A DNA stretch of 9,482 nt, taken from NCBI GenBank assembly GCA_002402085.1, contig NVVB01000045.1, positions 1-9,482 on the forward strand, given 5' to 3'. The first letter of the stretch is position 1. Each line of letters begins with the position of its first letter. Position numbers and translations under genes: made by a program. A model generated the notes under the pieces. It made no database searches. It was given only the letters and a program-made list of their open reading frames with translations, and had not been told where the DNA came from. Below, piece by piece: positions 1 through 7,532 of this stretch. The DNA is from Gammaproteobacteria bacterium. GTDB lineage: Bacteria > Pseudomonadota > Gammaproteobacteria > Pseudomonadales > UBA3067.

Positions 1-24
1 ACCGACTATAAAAAGTGGCGATGA
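1..24 (+). CDS. 3' end of an upstream gene, possibly panC (partial)
   Basis: Frame 1 is open from the window edge and would encode T-D-Y-K-K-W-R followed by TGA at 22-24, 15 bases before the panD start. In many proteobacteria panC (pantothenate synthetase) lies directly upstream of panD, so these could be its last codons. Seven residues are too few to identify a family, and the call rests only on position and spacing. Another frame is also open here, so the existence of the gene end is itself uncertain. Confidence 0.3.
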   Translation, partial: TDYKKWR

Positions 25-39
25 TACAGGTGTCAAATC

Positions 40-420
40 ATGCAAAGCACTATGCTCAAAGCTAAGTTGCATCAGGCTCGAGTTACCCACGCCGAGCTTG
101 AATACGAAGGATCGTGCGCAATTGATGGAGAGTTGCTCGAGATGTCGAATATCCAAGAGTATGAGCAAATTCAGATCTATAACTTGGATAACGGTGAGCG
201 CTTTACCACTTACGCAATTAGAGCAGAAAACGGCTCAAAAATAATTTCGGTAAATGGTGCAGCCGCGCATAAAGCGGGCCCAGGTCATCGCGTGATTATC
301 TGCGCCTATAGCGGATACAGCGCCGCAGAACTAATCAATTACAAACCTCGCTTAATCTATTTAGGCGAAGGCAATGAAGTCATTAACACGAGTAACGCTA
401 TCCCGGTTCAAGTAGCCTAA
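40..420 (+). CDS. panD: aspartate 1-decarboxylase proenzyme (PanD)
   Basis: This enzyme makes beta-alanine from L-aspartate in the cytosol, for pantothenate and so CoA synthesis. The 126-residue length is the usual size for the family. The proenzyme self-cleaves at a Gly-Ser bond to create a pyruvoyl group; here it is G24-S25 within Y-E-G-S-C-A-I-D, exactly the E. coli position. Other residues known in the E. coli active site are also in register: K9, R54, Y58, and N72 followed by G-A-A-A. The N terminus M-x-x-T-M-L-x-x-K-L-H matches the family, so the ATG at 40 is kept over the internal Met5. The Shine-Dalgarno is weak (AGG at 28-30), which would suit translation coupled to an upstream gene. 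A hairpin follows the stop codon by five bases. No key residue is missing, and the protein is predicted to be active after self-processing. Confidence 0.97.
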   Translation: MQSTMLKAKLHQARVTHAELEYEGSCAIDGELLEMSNIQEYEQIQIYNLDNGERFTTYAIRAENGSKIISVNGAAAHKAGPGHRVIICAYSGYSAAELINYKPRLIYLGEGNEVINTSNAIPVQVA

Positions 421-425
421 TAGAC

Positions 426-457
426 AGGCCTTATTGGAAGACCCAATAAATAGGCCT
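426..457 (+). other. strong hairpin just after the panD stop
   Basis: AGGCC-TTATTGG (426-437) can pair with CCAATAA (443-449) and GGCCT (453-457). This gives 12 base pairs, with a three-base bulge (450-452) and a five-base loop. It starts five bases after the panD stop. No T run follows on either strand, so it is not a typical intrinsic terminator. It could protect the 3' end of the panD mRNA or be a processed transcript end. Confidence 0.5.
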
Positions 458-511
458 AATAAATAGACCCAAGTGCAGCCTAGGCTAAACAACCCAGTTG
501 CTCTAAAGCTA

Positions 512-559
512 AACGACCAGAAAGGATATTACTTTCTAGTCGTTGCTACCCCCTTTTTT
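512..559 (+). terminator. candidate intrinsic terminator downstream of panD
   Basis: AACGAC and AGAAAG (512-524, with C518 unpaired) pair with CTTTCT and GTCGTT (532-544, with A538 opposite), around the seven-base loop GATATTA. A run of six T follows at 554-559, but nine bases (545-553) separate it from the stem, which is longer than in a canonical terminator. The stem is well formed and lies between panD and pgi, so a role in ending the panD transcript is reasonable but unproven. Confidence 0.45.
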
Positions 560-786
560 CCGCACGACAAAACCCTCAACACCGCGCCGTAAGACCGGGC
601 CTGCAAGACAACTAATTTGAAACCGTGTATCTTCTATACCTTGCGAGCCATGAAGGCATTCCCGCGCGGCAGTACCACTCAAAATAATTACGATTCACTG
701 CGCTGAACAGCAATCATTGAGCCATCTATTGATAACAATGCAAACAAAATGGCTATTACATTTCTCGCGCATCAAAGGATTAATTA

Positions 787-2442
787 ATGGCGTATCAACC
801 TATCACCCACTCAGGCGCTTGGCACGCCCTACAAAAACACCACGCTGAAATTTCGTCCACACCGCTCAGGGATCTATTCAGCGATGACCCGCGCCGCCAA
901 GAAAACTTTTCAGCTCAGGCAGCCGGAATCCACCTCGACTACTCCAAGAACCCGGTTACCAGCGCCACGCTCGAATTATTCGAACACCTTGCCGACACCG
1001 CTAACATTAAACGCCAAACCAGCGCGTTATTTAACGGGGAGGTCGTGAACTTATCGGAAAACCGCCCTGCACTACACACCGCACTTCGATGCCGAAAGAA
1101 TAAGCCTCTGGTCATAGACGGCGTCAACATCACCACTGAAATTGCCGACGCACTGAAACAAATGCGCCACTTCGTCTCAAAAATCCAATCCGGACAATGG
1201 CAAGGCTACAACGGTAAAGCCATTCGCCACATCGTCAACATTGGCATCGGCGGCTCATACCTCGGCCCCATGGCGGTAGCAGAGGCTTTACGCCCCTACT
1301 GGACCCATGACGTACAATGCCATTTTATTGCCAATATAGACGGCAGTGAATTCACCGAAATAGTGAAAAACCTTCACCCAGAAAACACGCTATTCATCAT
1401 AGCGTCCAAATCTTTCGGTACCCAAGAGACCCTAAAAAACGCCATCGCTGCCAAAGCCTGGTACCTCGGCAAGGGCGGCGAAGAAGCTCACATCGACAAA
1501 CATTTTGTAGCCGTCTCCTCTAACATCCTCAAAGCCAAACAGTTCGGCATCGACGAAGCGAATATATTTCCAATGTGGGACTGGGTAGGCGGACGTTATT
1601 CGCTTTGGTCACCAATCGGACTACCTCTCGCACTCACTATCGGCATGGATAACTTTGACCGCTTGCTCGATGGTGCGCATGCGATGGACAACCATTTTAT
1701 CGACGCGCCCTTCAAGCAAAACCTACCTGCTTTAATGGCTATGCTGCAAGTTTGGCAAATCAACTTCTTCTCAGCACAAAGCCAAGCGATCATCCCTTAC
1801 GATCATTGTCTACGCGGCTTACCGGCACATTTACAGCAGCTTGAAATGGAAAGTAATGGCAAACGAGTGTCACAAACGGGCGCGCCAATTCAGCACGATA
1901 CCGGCGCTATAATCTGGGGAGGCGCAGGCAGCAACGGTCAACACGCTTACCACCAATTATTTCATCAAGGCACCCATATTGTACCGGTTGATTTTATTGT
2001 GCCCTTACAAAGCCATAACCCAGTGAACGACCATCACGATATATTATTCGCAAATTGCCTGAGCCAAAGTCGAGTCATGATGCACGGCAAAACGCTTGCC
2101 GAAGCCGAATCAGAACTCCGATCATCGGGTCACTCAGAACAACAAATAAGCCAGTTAGCCCCCCAAAAAGTGATCCCCGGAAACCGATCCAACAACATCC
2201 TGCTCACTGACAAAATGACGCCTCAGGTAATCGGGGCTTTAGTAGCGCTCTATGAGCATAAAGTATTTTGCCAAAGTGTTATTTGGGACATTAACCCCTT
2301 CGATCAATGGGGAGTCGAACTAGGGAAGCAAATTGGCGACGACATCGGAGATGCGTTAAGCGACCCACAAACCTCAATCACGCAATTTGATTCCTCTACC
2401 CAAAGCCTTATAAAAAAATATCGCGCTGCAAAAAACTACTAA
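787..2442 (+). CDS. pgi: glucose-6-phosphate isomerase (Pgi)
   Basis: This cytosolic enzyme interconverts glucose 6-phosphate and fructose 6-phosphate in glycolysis and gluconeogenesis. The protein has 551 residues against 549 in E. coli and is collinear with it. The catalytic residues fall at the E. coli numbers: E355 in M-E-S-N-G-K, H386 in N-G-Q-H-A-Y-H-Q, and K514 at the end of [10 protein letters not shown]. Both family signatures are present, one around D265-W-V-G-G-R-Y-S and one around residues 499-514. The sugar-phosphate loop near 207-215 reads S-K-S-F-G-T-Q-E-T, where many family members have S-K-T-F-T-T; the G211 substitution is unlikely to abolish activity. A good Shine-Dalgarno (AAGGA, 775-779) supports the ATG at 787. 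The stop is 17 bases before acs, so the two genes are probably co-transcribed, whereas panD lies 366 bases away behind hairpins. Confidence 0.97.
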   Translation: MAYQPITHSGAWHALQKHHAEISSTPLRDLFSDDPRRQENFSAQAAGIHLDYSKNPVTSATLELFEHLADTANIKRQTSALFNGEVVNLSENRPALHTALRCRKNKPLVIDGVNITTEIADALKQMRHFVSKIQSGQWQGYNGKAIRHIVNIGIGGSYLGPMAVAEALRPYWTHDVQCHFIANIDGSEFTEIVKNLHPENTLFIIASKSFGTQETLKNAIAAKAWYLGKGGEEAHIDKHFVAVSSNILKAKQFGIDEANIFPMWDWVGGRYSLWSPIGLPLALTIGMDNFDRLLDGAHAMDNHFIDAPFKQNLPALMAMLQVWQINFFSAQSQAIIPYDHCLRGLPAHLQQLEMESNGKRVSQTGAPIQHDTGAIIWGGAGSNGQHAYHQLFHQGTHIVPVDFIVPLQSHNPVNDHHDILFANCLSQSRVMMHGKTLAEAESELRSSGHSEQQISQLAPQKVIPGNRSNNILLTDKMTPQVIGALVALYEHKVFCQSVIWDINPFDQWGVELGKQIGDDIGDALSDPQTSITQFDSSTQSLIKKYRAAKNY

Positions 2443-2459
2443 ACAAAAGGGAAACCACC

Positions 2460-4400
2460 ATGCCTGAAATAAAAACCTACCCAGTGCCCGCCTCTATTTC
2501 AGAAAACACGCTAATGGACCAAGCCCAATACGAAAAATGGTACCAAGAATCCATTGAACAGCCCGAGCAGTTTTGGGCCGCACGCGCGAAAGAATTCGTA
2601 CACTGGTCAAAACCGTGGACTAATGTACTCGAGTCAGACTTCAAAAACGGCCAAATCAGTTGGTTTAAAGACGCAGAACTTAACGTTAGCTACAATTGTA
2701 TCGACAAGCATTTATCAACTCGCGGTGATCAAACAGCGATCATTTGGGAGGGCGACGACCCAAATCAAGATAAAAAGATTTCCTATCAAGAACTACACGA
2801 GCACGTATGCAAACTTGCTAACGGACTAAAATCTAGAGGCGTCAAAAAAGGCGATCGAGTATGCATTTATATGCCGATGATCCCCGAAGCAGCTTATGCC
2901 ATGCTGGCTTGTACACGCATCGGCGCCATACATTCAGTTGTCTTTGGCGGCTTCTCCCCCGAAGCACTAAAAGACCGGATCCTCGACGCCGATTGCCAAA
3001 CGTTAATTACCGCTGATGAGGGCGTTCGGGGCGGCAAAGCGGTCCCTCTTAAAGCGAATTGCGATCAAGCATTACTCCAGTGCCCGAATGTTCATAGCGT
3101 TATCACAGTCAAACGCACAGGCGGCGCCATAGACTGGCAAGACAATCGCGACGTGTGGTACCACGAACTCACAGAGCAGGCATCAAGCGTGTGTGAGCCG
3201 GAGCCAATGAACGCAGAAGACCCGCTATTTATTCTTTACACATCAGGCTCCACGGGCAAGCCCAAGGGCGTAATGCACACCACCGGCGGCTACCTTCTAC
3301 AATCATCAATGACCCATAAGTACGTGTTTGACTACCACGACGGCGACATCTACTGGTGCACAGCAGACGTTGGCTGGATTACCGGTCACTCCTACATCGT
3401 ATACGGCCCACTTAACAACGGCGCAACCACGCTTATGTTCGAAGGCGTCCCTACATACCCCGACGCATCTCGTTGCTGGCAAGTAGTGGACAAACATAAA
3501 GTAAATATCTTTTATACCGCCCCGACCGCGATTCGCGCACTTATGGCCGCCGGCAATGAACCTGTCGAAAAAACCAGCCGACAAAGCTTACGCATCTTAG
3601 GAACAGTAGGAGAACCCATCAACCCAGAAGCTTGGGAATGGTATTTCCACGTCGTTGGCAACGAGCGATGCCCCATAGTTGATACCTGGTGGCAAACTGA
3701 AACCGGCGCTATCTTAATCACACCATTACCCGGCGCCACAGCCCTAAAGCCCGGCTCAGCCACCCAACCTTTTTTTGGTGTAGAGCCTGCATTGCTTGAC
3801 GTTGACGGCAAAGAAATCGAGGGCGCCGGAGAAGGCAGCTTAGTAATTAAAAACACTTGGCCCAGCCAAATTAGAAGTATTTATGGCGATCATCAACGCT
3901 GTATCGACACCTATTTCAGCCCTTATCCTAACTACTTCTTTACCGGCGACGGAGCACGCCGGGACGAAGAGGGTTATTACTGGATTACTGGCCGAGTCGA
4001 TGACGTGCTCAACGTATCTGGGCATCGCTTAGGTACAGCAGAAATTGAAAGTGCCCTGGTATTACACAAAAAGGTAGCCGAAGCAGCCGTGGTAGGGTTC
4101 CCTCACGACATCAAAGGGCAAGGCATATACGCCTACGTCACACTGATGCAAGGTGTCGAAGTAGACGAAAGCTTAACCCAAGAATTAAAACAAATGGTCA
4201 ACCAAGAAATAGGGCCCATCGCTAAACCGGATTTGATTCAGTTAGCGCCGGGGTTGCCAAAGACCCGTTCAGGAAAAATAATGCGTAGAATCTTACGTAA
4301 AATCGCCGCCCACGAAACCGATAACCTTGGCGACACATCGACATTAGCTGACCCATCCGTGGTCGAAGATCTAATTAAAAATAAGCAAACCCTTAAGTAG
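2460..4400 (+). CDS. acs: acetyl-CoA synthetase (AMP-forming acetate-CoA ligase)
   Basis: This enzyme activates acetate with ATP to acetyl-AMP and then acetyl-CoA, allowing growth on acetate and recovery of overflow acetate. At 646 residues it is close to the 652 of the enterobacterial enzyme. Visible ANL-superfamily motifs are the P-loop-like [12 protein letters not shown] at 260-271, D-T-W-W-Q-T-E-T-G at 408-416, T-G-D-G near the domain hinge, the [13 protein letters not shown] segment, and [11 protein letters not shown] at 600-610. W411 aligns with the tryptophan that limits the acyl pocket to acetate, which argues for acetate over larger acids. K606 is the conserved lysine that Pat-type enzymes acetylate to switch Acs off in other bacteria; regulation here is inferred. 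AAGGGA at 2447-2452 is a good ribosome binding site. The gene probably shares a transcript with pgi. PrpE-type specificity is a less likely alternative. Confidence 0.95.
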   Translation: MPEIKTYPVPASISENTLMDQAQYEKWYQESIEQPEQFWAARAKEFVHWSKPWTNVLESDFKNGQISWFKDAELNVSYNCIDKHLSTRGDQTAIIWEGDDPNQDKKISYQELHEHVCKLANGLKSRGVKKGDRVCIYMPMIPEAAYAMLACTRIGAIHSVVFGGFSPEALKDRILDADCQTLITADEGVRGGKAVPLKANCDQALLQCPNVHSVITVKRTGGAIDWQDNRDVWYHELTEQASSVCEPEPMNAEDPLFILYTSGSTGKPKGVMHTTGGYLLQSSMTHKYVFDYHDGDIYWCTADVGWITGHSYIVYGPLNNGATTLMFEGVPTYPDASRCWQVVDKHKVNIFYTAPTAIRALMAAGNEPVEKTSRQSLRILGTVGEPINPEAWEWYFHVVGNERCPIVDTWWQTETGAILITPLPGATALKPGSATQPFFGVEPALLDVDGKEIEGAGEGSLVIKNTWPSQIRSIYGDHQRCIDTYFSPYPNYFFTGDGARRDEEGYYWITGRVDDVLNVSGHRLGTAEIESALVLHKKVAEAAVVGFPHDIKGQGIYAYVTLMQGVEVDESLTQELKQMVNQEIGPIAKPDLIQLAPGLPKTRSGKIMRRILRKIAAHETDNLGDTSTLADPSVVEDLIKNKQTLK

Positions 4401-4459
4401 CCTCAACAGCTGTCACGTAGAACCTTACTCTCCGTCCGGACAAACACTCAGCTAAAACG

Positions 4460-4491
4460 AAAAAAGGCGAATCATTTAGATTCGCCTTTTT
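4460..4491. terminator. bidirectional intrinsic terminator between acs and pnp
   Basis: GGCGAATC (4466-4473) pairs perfectly with GATTCGCC (4479-4486) around the loop ATTTA. Six A precede the stem (4460-4465) and five T follow it (4487-4491), so both strands produce a stem followed by a U run. It lies 60 bases after the acs stop on the plus strand and about the same distance after the pnp stop on the minus strand. This is the expected arrangement for convergent genes. Confidence 0.9.
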
Positions 4492-4512
4492 AACGTTCGC
4501 ATCCACTCAAAC

Positions 4513-4539
4513 AGCCCAACGAATGTCTAACGCTGGGCT
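4513..4539 (-). other. hairpin directly downstream of pnp
   Basis: AGCCCA (4513-4518) pairs with TGGGCT (4534-4539). After one A/C mismatch, CG (4520-4521) pairs with CG (4531-4532), leaving a nine-base loop. It begins 11 bases after the pnp stop in the direction of transcription. No T run follows, so it is probably a 3' stabilising stem or an upstream helper of the bidirectional terminator, not a terminator itself. Confidence 0.45.
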
Positions 4540-4550
4540 AGTTCCTCCGC

Positions 4551-6647
4551 TTACGCAGGTTGTTGAGCGTTCTTAACTTCTTTAATGCTTAACTTCACTC
4601 GGCCACGCTGATCAACATCCAATACTACCACTTGGATTTTTTGTCCTTCTGACAAGTAATCAGTTACTTTTTCCACACGCTCATCAGAAATCTGAGAGAT
4701 ATGGACCAAGCCATCTACGCCAGGAAGGAATGTAACGAACGCGCCAAAATCAACGATTCGAGCAATAGTACCTTCGTAGATTTTACCAATTTCCGCTTCA
4801 GCAGTGATTTCTTCAATCATCTTAAGCGCTGCCTGGCAAGAATCTTTATCCTGTCCGTAGATCTTAACTAAACCGCTGTCATCAATATCCACTGTGGCAC
4901 TAGTCTGCTCAGATATACCGCGAATAGTCGCGCCACCTTTACCAATAATGTCACGAATTTTGTCCGTCTTAACCTGGATAGTGGCATAGCTAGGGGCGTT
5001 ACTGGATACATCTGTTCGCGACTGAGTAATTACCTTGTTCATTTCACCCAAGATATGCAACCGACCATCACGCGCTTGGTTAAGCGCAATTTCCATGATC
5101 TCTTCAGTAATACCTTGAATCTTTATGTCCATTTGCAACGCAGTAATACCCGCTTCGGTACCTGCTACTTTAAAGTCCATATCGCCTAAATGATCTTCAT
5201 CACCTAAGATATCAGACAAAATAGTAAAGCGTTCGGATTCCTTCACTAAGCCCATGGCGATTCCGGCAACCGGCGCCTTAAGCGGCACACCCGCATCCAT
5301 CAACGATAAACTAGTACCACATACAGACGCCATTGAAGAAGAGCCATTCGATTCAGTAATTTCAGAAACTACTCGAATGGTGTACGGGAAGTCTTCGTTA
5401 TTAGGCAATACTGCTTCCATACCACGACGCGCTAAACGGCCATGACCAATTTCACGACGCTTAGGTCCGCCAGAGAAGCCCGTCTCACCTACACAAAATG
5501 GAGGGAAGTTATAGTGAAGCATAAAGGGATCATTACGAGTGCCTTCCAATGCATCAATCATCTGCGCATCACGGTTGCTACCCAACGTAGCCACAACAAT
5601 CGCTTGAGTCTCTCCACGAGTAAACAGTGCAGATCCATGAGTATTAGCAAGAAAGCCTACTTCAACATCAATAGCTCGAACTGTTTTATGGTCTCGGCCA
5701 TCAATACGCGCTTCACCGCTTAAAATGCTTTCGCGTACTGTTGATTTCTCGACAGAACCAAACGCTTCTTTAATCTCATCAGAACTGGGTCCACCTTCTA
5801 CTGCAAGCGCTTCTTGAGCCTCACTACGAAGTGAGCCTAAGGCGTTATAACGTTCCATTTTATCGGTTACGCGATATGCGTCTGCAATACTGCCTTGATA
5901 CTTCTCAGAGATTGACGCTTTAAGCGCTACATTTTCTTCCGGCGCAGTCCAGTCACTGGCCTTAACGCCTACTTCTGCAGCAAACTCTTTAATGGCGGTA
6001 ATGGCCACTTGCATCTCTTGATGCCCATAAAGAACACCGCCTAACATTTGATCTTCGGTAAGCTCTTGTGCTTCTGACTCCACCATTAATACGGCATCAG
6101 TCGTACCAGCAACCACTAGATCCAACTCGGAATCTTTAAGCTGTGTGTAGCTTGGGTTAAGGACGTACATACCGTCAACATAGCCCACTCTTGCTGCACC
6201 TATAGGTCCAGTGAATGGAAGCCCGGCAATGGCAAGCGCTGCCGAAGTACCCAACAATGCTACGATATCTGGATCAGTTTCTTTATTTGCAGAAATAACT
6301 GAAATTACAATTTGTACTTCATTACGATAACCCTTCGCGAACAGAGGGCGAATAGGTCGATCGATCAAACGACAAGTTAACGTTTCTTTTTCAGAAGGAC
6401 GCCCTTCTCTTTTTAGAAATCCGCCAGGAATACGTCCCGCGGCATAGGTTTTTTCTTGATAGTTTACGGTCAAGGGGAAAAAGTCGCGGCCTGCTTCTGC
6501 TTCTTTACGGGCAACAACCGATACCAATACCGTAGTGTCGTCCATAGACAACAATACTGCTGAAGTAGCTTGACGAGCTACCTTTCCTGTTTCGATAACT
6601 ACTTTTTGGTTACCGTACTGAAATTCTTTTTTTACTGAATTAAACAT
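4551..6647 (-). CDS. pnp: polyribonucleotide nucleotidyltransferase (PNPase)
   Basis: PNPase is a trimeric 3'-to-5' phosphorolytic exoribonuclease of mRNA decay, often part of the RNase E degradosome. The 698-residue protein shows the full family order: a first RNase PH domain (about 10-145, with [10 protein letters not shown] and [11 protein letters not shown]), a helical linker, a second catalytic RNase PH domain (about 320-540), a KH domain with G-K-G-G at 569-572, and an S1 domain from about 621 to 692. Catalytic-site residues are present: S436-S438 (phosphate binding), D485 and D491 (metal) and K493, each one below the E. coli number. The ATG at 6647 is preceded by GGAAGG (6653-6658), a strong ribosome binding site. 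The gene is separated from rpsO by a structured 430-base interval. In E. coli the leader in this place mediates autoregulation through RNase III and PNPase; that mechanism is only inferred here. Confidence 0.98.
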   Translation of the reverse strand: MFNSVKKEFQYGNQKVVIETGKVARQATSAVLLSMDDTTVLVSVVARKEAEAGRDFFPLTVNYQEKTYAAGRIPGGFLKREGRPSEKETLTCRLIDRPIRPLFAKGYRNEVQIVISVISANKETDPDIVALLGTSAALAIAGLPFTGPIGAARVGYVDGMYVLNPSYTQLKDSELDLVVAGTTDAVLMVESEAQELTEDQMLGGVLYGHQEMQVAITAIKEFAAEVGVKASDWTAPEENVALKASISEKYQGSIADAYRVTDKMERYNALGSLRSEAQEALAVEGGPSSDEIKEAFGSVEKSTVRESILSGEARIDGRDHKTVRAIDVEVGFLANTHGSALFTRGETQAIVVATLGSNRDAQMIDALEGTRNDPFMLHYNFPPFCVGETGFSGGPKRREIGHGRLARRGMEAVLPNNEDFPYTIRVVSEITESNGSSSMASVCGTSLSLMDAGVPLKAPVAGIAMGLVKESERFTILSDILGDEDHLGDMDFKVAGTEAGITALQMDIKIQGITEEIMEIALNQARDGRLHILGEMNKVITQSRTDVSSNAPSYATIQVKTDKIRDIIGKGGATIRGISEQTSATVDIDDSGLVKIYGQDKDSCQAALKMIEEITAEAEIGKIYEGTIARIVDFGAFVTFLPGVDGLVHISQISDERVEKVTDYLSEGQKIQVVVLDVDQRGRVKLSIKEVKNAQQPA

Positions 6648-6725
6648 TTTTACCTTCCACTTAGCTGGTTTTTATAACACGCGTACCAGGTCTAATTTCT
6701 ATATTCTCTTCTTACAAGCCAAGCT

Positions 6726-6757
6726 TAATTCATTCCCACTAGTAGTCGAATGAATTA
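6726..6757 (-). promoter_or_regulatory. stem-loop in the pnp 5' leader
   Basis: TAATTCATTC (6726-6735) and GAATGAATTA (6748-6757) are perfect inverted copies with a 12-base loop. ACT (6738-6740) and AGT (6744-6746) can extend the pairing within the loop, and three more pairs are possible outside after a 2x2 internal loop. In the mRNA the stem ends about 80 bases before the pnp start codon. In E. coli a stem-loop in the equivalent leader is cut by RNase III, and PNPase then represses its own synthesis. A similar role is plausible here, but this stem is shorter than the E. coli one. Confidence 0.5.
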
Positions 6758-6852
6758 TTCCTTATAGAACACGTTCTCTACTGCACTTTAAGACCTTTAC
6801 TGCCACGAGATAATTTCCTGAAACCACGACTTCATTCGGCGTGCGTTTATCG

Positions 6853-6887
6853 AAAAATCAAAGGGGTTCGGTAACAAACTGAGCCCC
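6853..6887 (-). terminator. terminator-like hairpin between rpsO and pnp
   Basis: Read on the minus strand, GGGGCTCAG (6887-6879) pairs with CCGAACCCC (6871-6863) at seven of nine positions around a seven-base loop. TTT, GA and TTTTT follow (6862-6853). The GC-rich base next to a U-rich tract looks like an intrinsic terminator and may limit read-through from rpsO. Two mismatches in the stem and the interrupted U tract lower the confidence. Competing pairings of the same bases are described in the findings. Confidence 0.5.
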
Positions 6888-7019
6888 GAAAAGAACCGTA
6901 TACATAAACGAAAAGTTCTTTTGTGTAAAACAACCCTACAGATCGCAGGGCCGCTTACTATTGGCATTACCGTAAAGATTCGAGAGAGTAACGTATACTT
7001 TTACTATTTGTTCAACTCT

Positions 7020-7062
7020 GACTCAGGCGCTAGTTTTGAGTAAAAAAACCCACGCCAGAGTC
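7020..7062 (-). repeat. long inverted repeat just downstream of rpsO
   Basis: GACTCAGGCG (7020-7029) and CGCCAGAGTC (7053-7062) are inverted copies with one mismatch, enclosing 23 bases. On the minus strand a run of seven T (7048-7042) sits inside the loop, not after the stem, so this is not a standard terminator. It starts 16 bases after the rpsO stop. It may be a processing site or a 3' stability element of the rpsO mRNA. Confidence 0.5.
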
Positions 7063-7077
7063 CATAAACAAAATAGC

Positions 7078-7347
7078 TTAGCGACGTAATCCGAGCTTTT
7101 TAATTAGATTGCTGTAGCGAGTTGAGTCTTTACGTTTCAAATAATCAAGCAACTTACGACGCTGGTTAACCATGCGAATCAAACCACGACGCGAATGATG
7201 GTCATGCTTATGCTCTTTGAAGTGCCCTTGAAGATGATTAATTTGTGCTGTAAGCAGAGCTACTTGCACTTCTGGGGAACCAGTATCACCTTCTTTTACT
7301 TGGTTATCGGCTACGATTTTTGCTTTTTCAACTGCTGACATTGACAT
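7078..7347 (-). CDS. rpsO: 30S ribosomal protein S15
   Basis: S15 binds the central domain of 16S rRNA early in 30S assembly and forms a bridge to the 50S subunit. The 89-residue length is identical to E. coli S15, and most of the sequence matches it, including [13 protein letters not shown] near 21-33, H-H-S-R-R-G at 50-55 and the C-terminal L-G-L-R-R. H42 and D49 correspond to the rRNA-contacting His41 and Asp48 of mature E. coli S15. An upstream in-frame ATG at 7407 would add 20 residues. The start at 7347 is chosen because it gives the family N terminus M-S-x-S and has GGAG (7358-7355) seven bases before it. The gene probably has its own promoter over the end of truB. S15 represses its own translation in E. 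coli; I could not verify an equivalent pseudoknot. Confidence 0.97.
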   Translation of the reverse strand: MSMSAVEKAKIVADNQVKEGDTGSPEVQVALLTAQINHLQGHFKEHKHDHHSRRGLIRMVNQRRKLLDYLKRKDSTRYSNLIKKLGLRR

Positions 7348-7503
7348 ACAATTTCTCCAATATGCTAAAGGATATATGAATGACCGCGCATAATTACAGT
7401 CACACACAATAAATTTGAATTTTAGTCTAGCTCAAAAGTACTAATAGGCGCAGTTTCTGACGCAGATTAGCTACTCTATACCCATTTAAAGCCTAGGCGG
7501 GGC

Positions 7504-7532
7504 ATTATACCTCGTTTACGTCTCGGTTTGAA
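7504..7532 (-). promoter_or_regulatory. sigma70-type promoter candidate for rpsO
   Basis: On the minus strand, TTCAAA (7532-7527, four of six to TTGACA) and a perfect TATAAT (7509-7504) are separated by exactly 17 bases. The -35 element lies inside the last codons of truB, and the -10 lies seven bases beyond its stop. Transcription would start near 7497, giving a leader of about 150 bases before rpsO. This fits known cases where rpsO has its own promoter downstream of truB. Confidence 0.65.

Larger units (their letters stand above)
421..786. other. 366-base non-coding interval between panD and pgi
   Basis: No convincing gene lies here. The first 140 bases hold two hairpins (426-457 and 512-544, listed separately) and short repeats: AATAAATAG occurs at 445-453 and 458-466, and GCTAAAC occurs at 484-490 and 509-515. 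The region from about 560 to 770 shows no clear structure. The pgi ribosome binding site AAGGA lies at 775-779, seven bases before the ATG. A promoter for pgi-acs is expected in this interval, but I cannot place one with confidence. The only short ATG frame I noticed (650-706, 18 codons) has no ribosome binding site. Confidence 0.6.
6648..7077 (-). other. 430-base structured interval between rpsO and pnp (pnp leader region)
   Basis: This interval contains, in the direction of transcription, a long inverted repeat after rpsO (7062-7020), a promoter-like pair, a terminator-like hairpin (6887-6853), a perfect ten-base inverted repeat (6757-6726) and the pnp ribosome binding site. The promoter-like pair is TTTACA (6929-6924) and TATGTA (6906-6901), 17 bases apart; its -10 element matches the consensus at only three of six positions, so it is weak. 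A 56-codon frame (6967-6797) is open but has no ribosome binding site and is probably chance. The interval most likely separates expression of rpsO and pnp. Confidence 0.6.

Noticed and set aside
488..502. The 15-base sequence AACAACCCAGTTGCT occurs here and again at 8315-8329.
   Set aside because: The second copy lies inside truB and encodes the conserved G-L-L-P segment after the catalytic motif. A single 15-base match in 9.5 kb is compatible with chance, and no other copies were seen, so it is not called as a repeat family.
650..706. 18-codon ATG frame in the panD-pgi gap.
   Set aside because: It has no ribosome binding site and no recognisable sequence, and it is short enough to be chance.
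729..759. Promoter candidate for pgi: TTGATA (729-734) and TATTAC (754-759).
   Set aside because: The spacing is 19 bases and the -10 matches only four of six positions, so it is too weak to list as a feature.
3306..3856. Open minus-strand frames of 92 and 114 codons inside acs.
   Set aside because: They overlap conserved acs coding sequence in other frames, have no family resemblance and no independent start signals; they are shadows of acs.
6766..6777. Palindrome AGAAC-AC-GTTCT in the pnp leader, considered as a LexA-type or other operator.
   Set aside because: The spacing does not fit the GAAC-N4-GTTC or CTGT-N8-ACAG LexA patterns, and a single 12-base palindrome is weak evidence.
7348..7407. 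N-terminal extension of rpsO from the ATG at 7407.
   Set aside because: It would add 20 residues not found in S15. The ATG at 7347 has a good ribosome binding site and gives exactly the family length.
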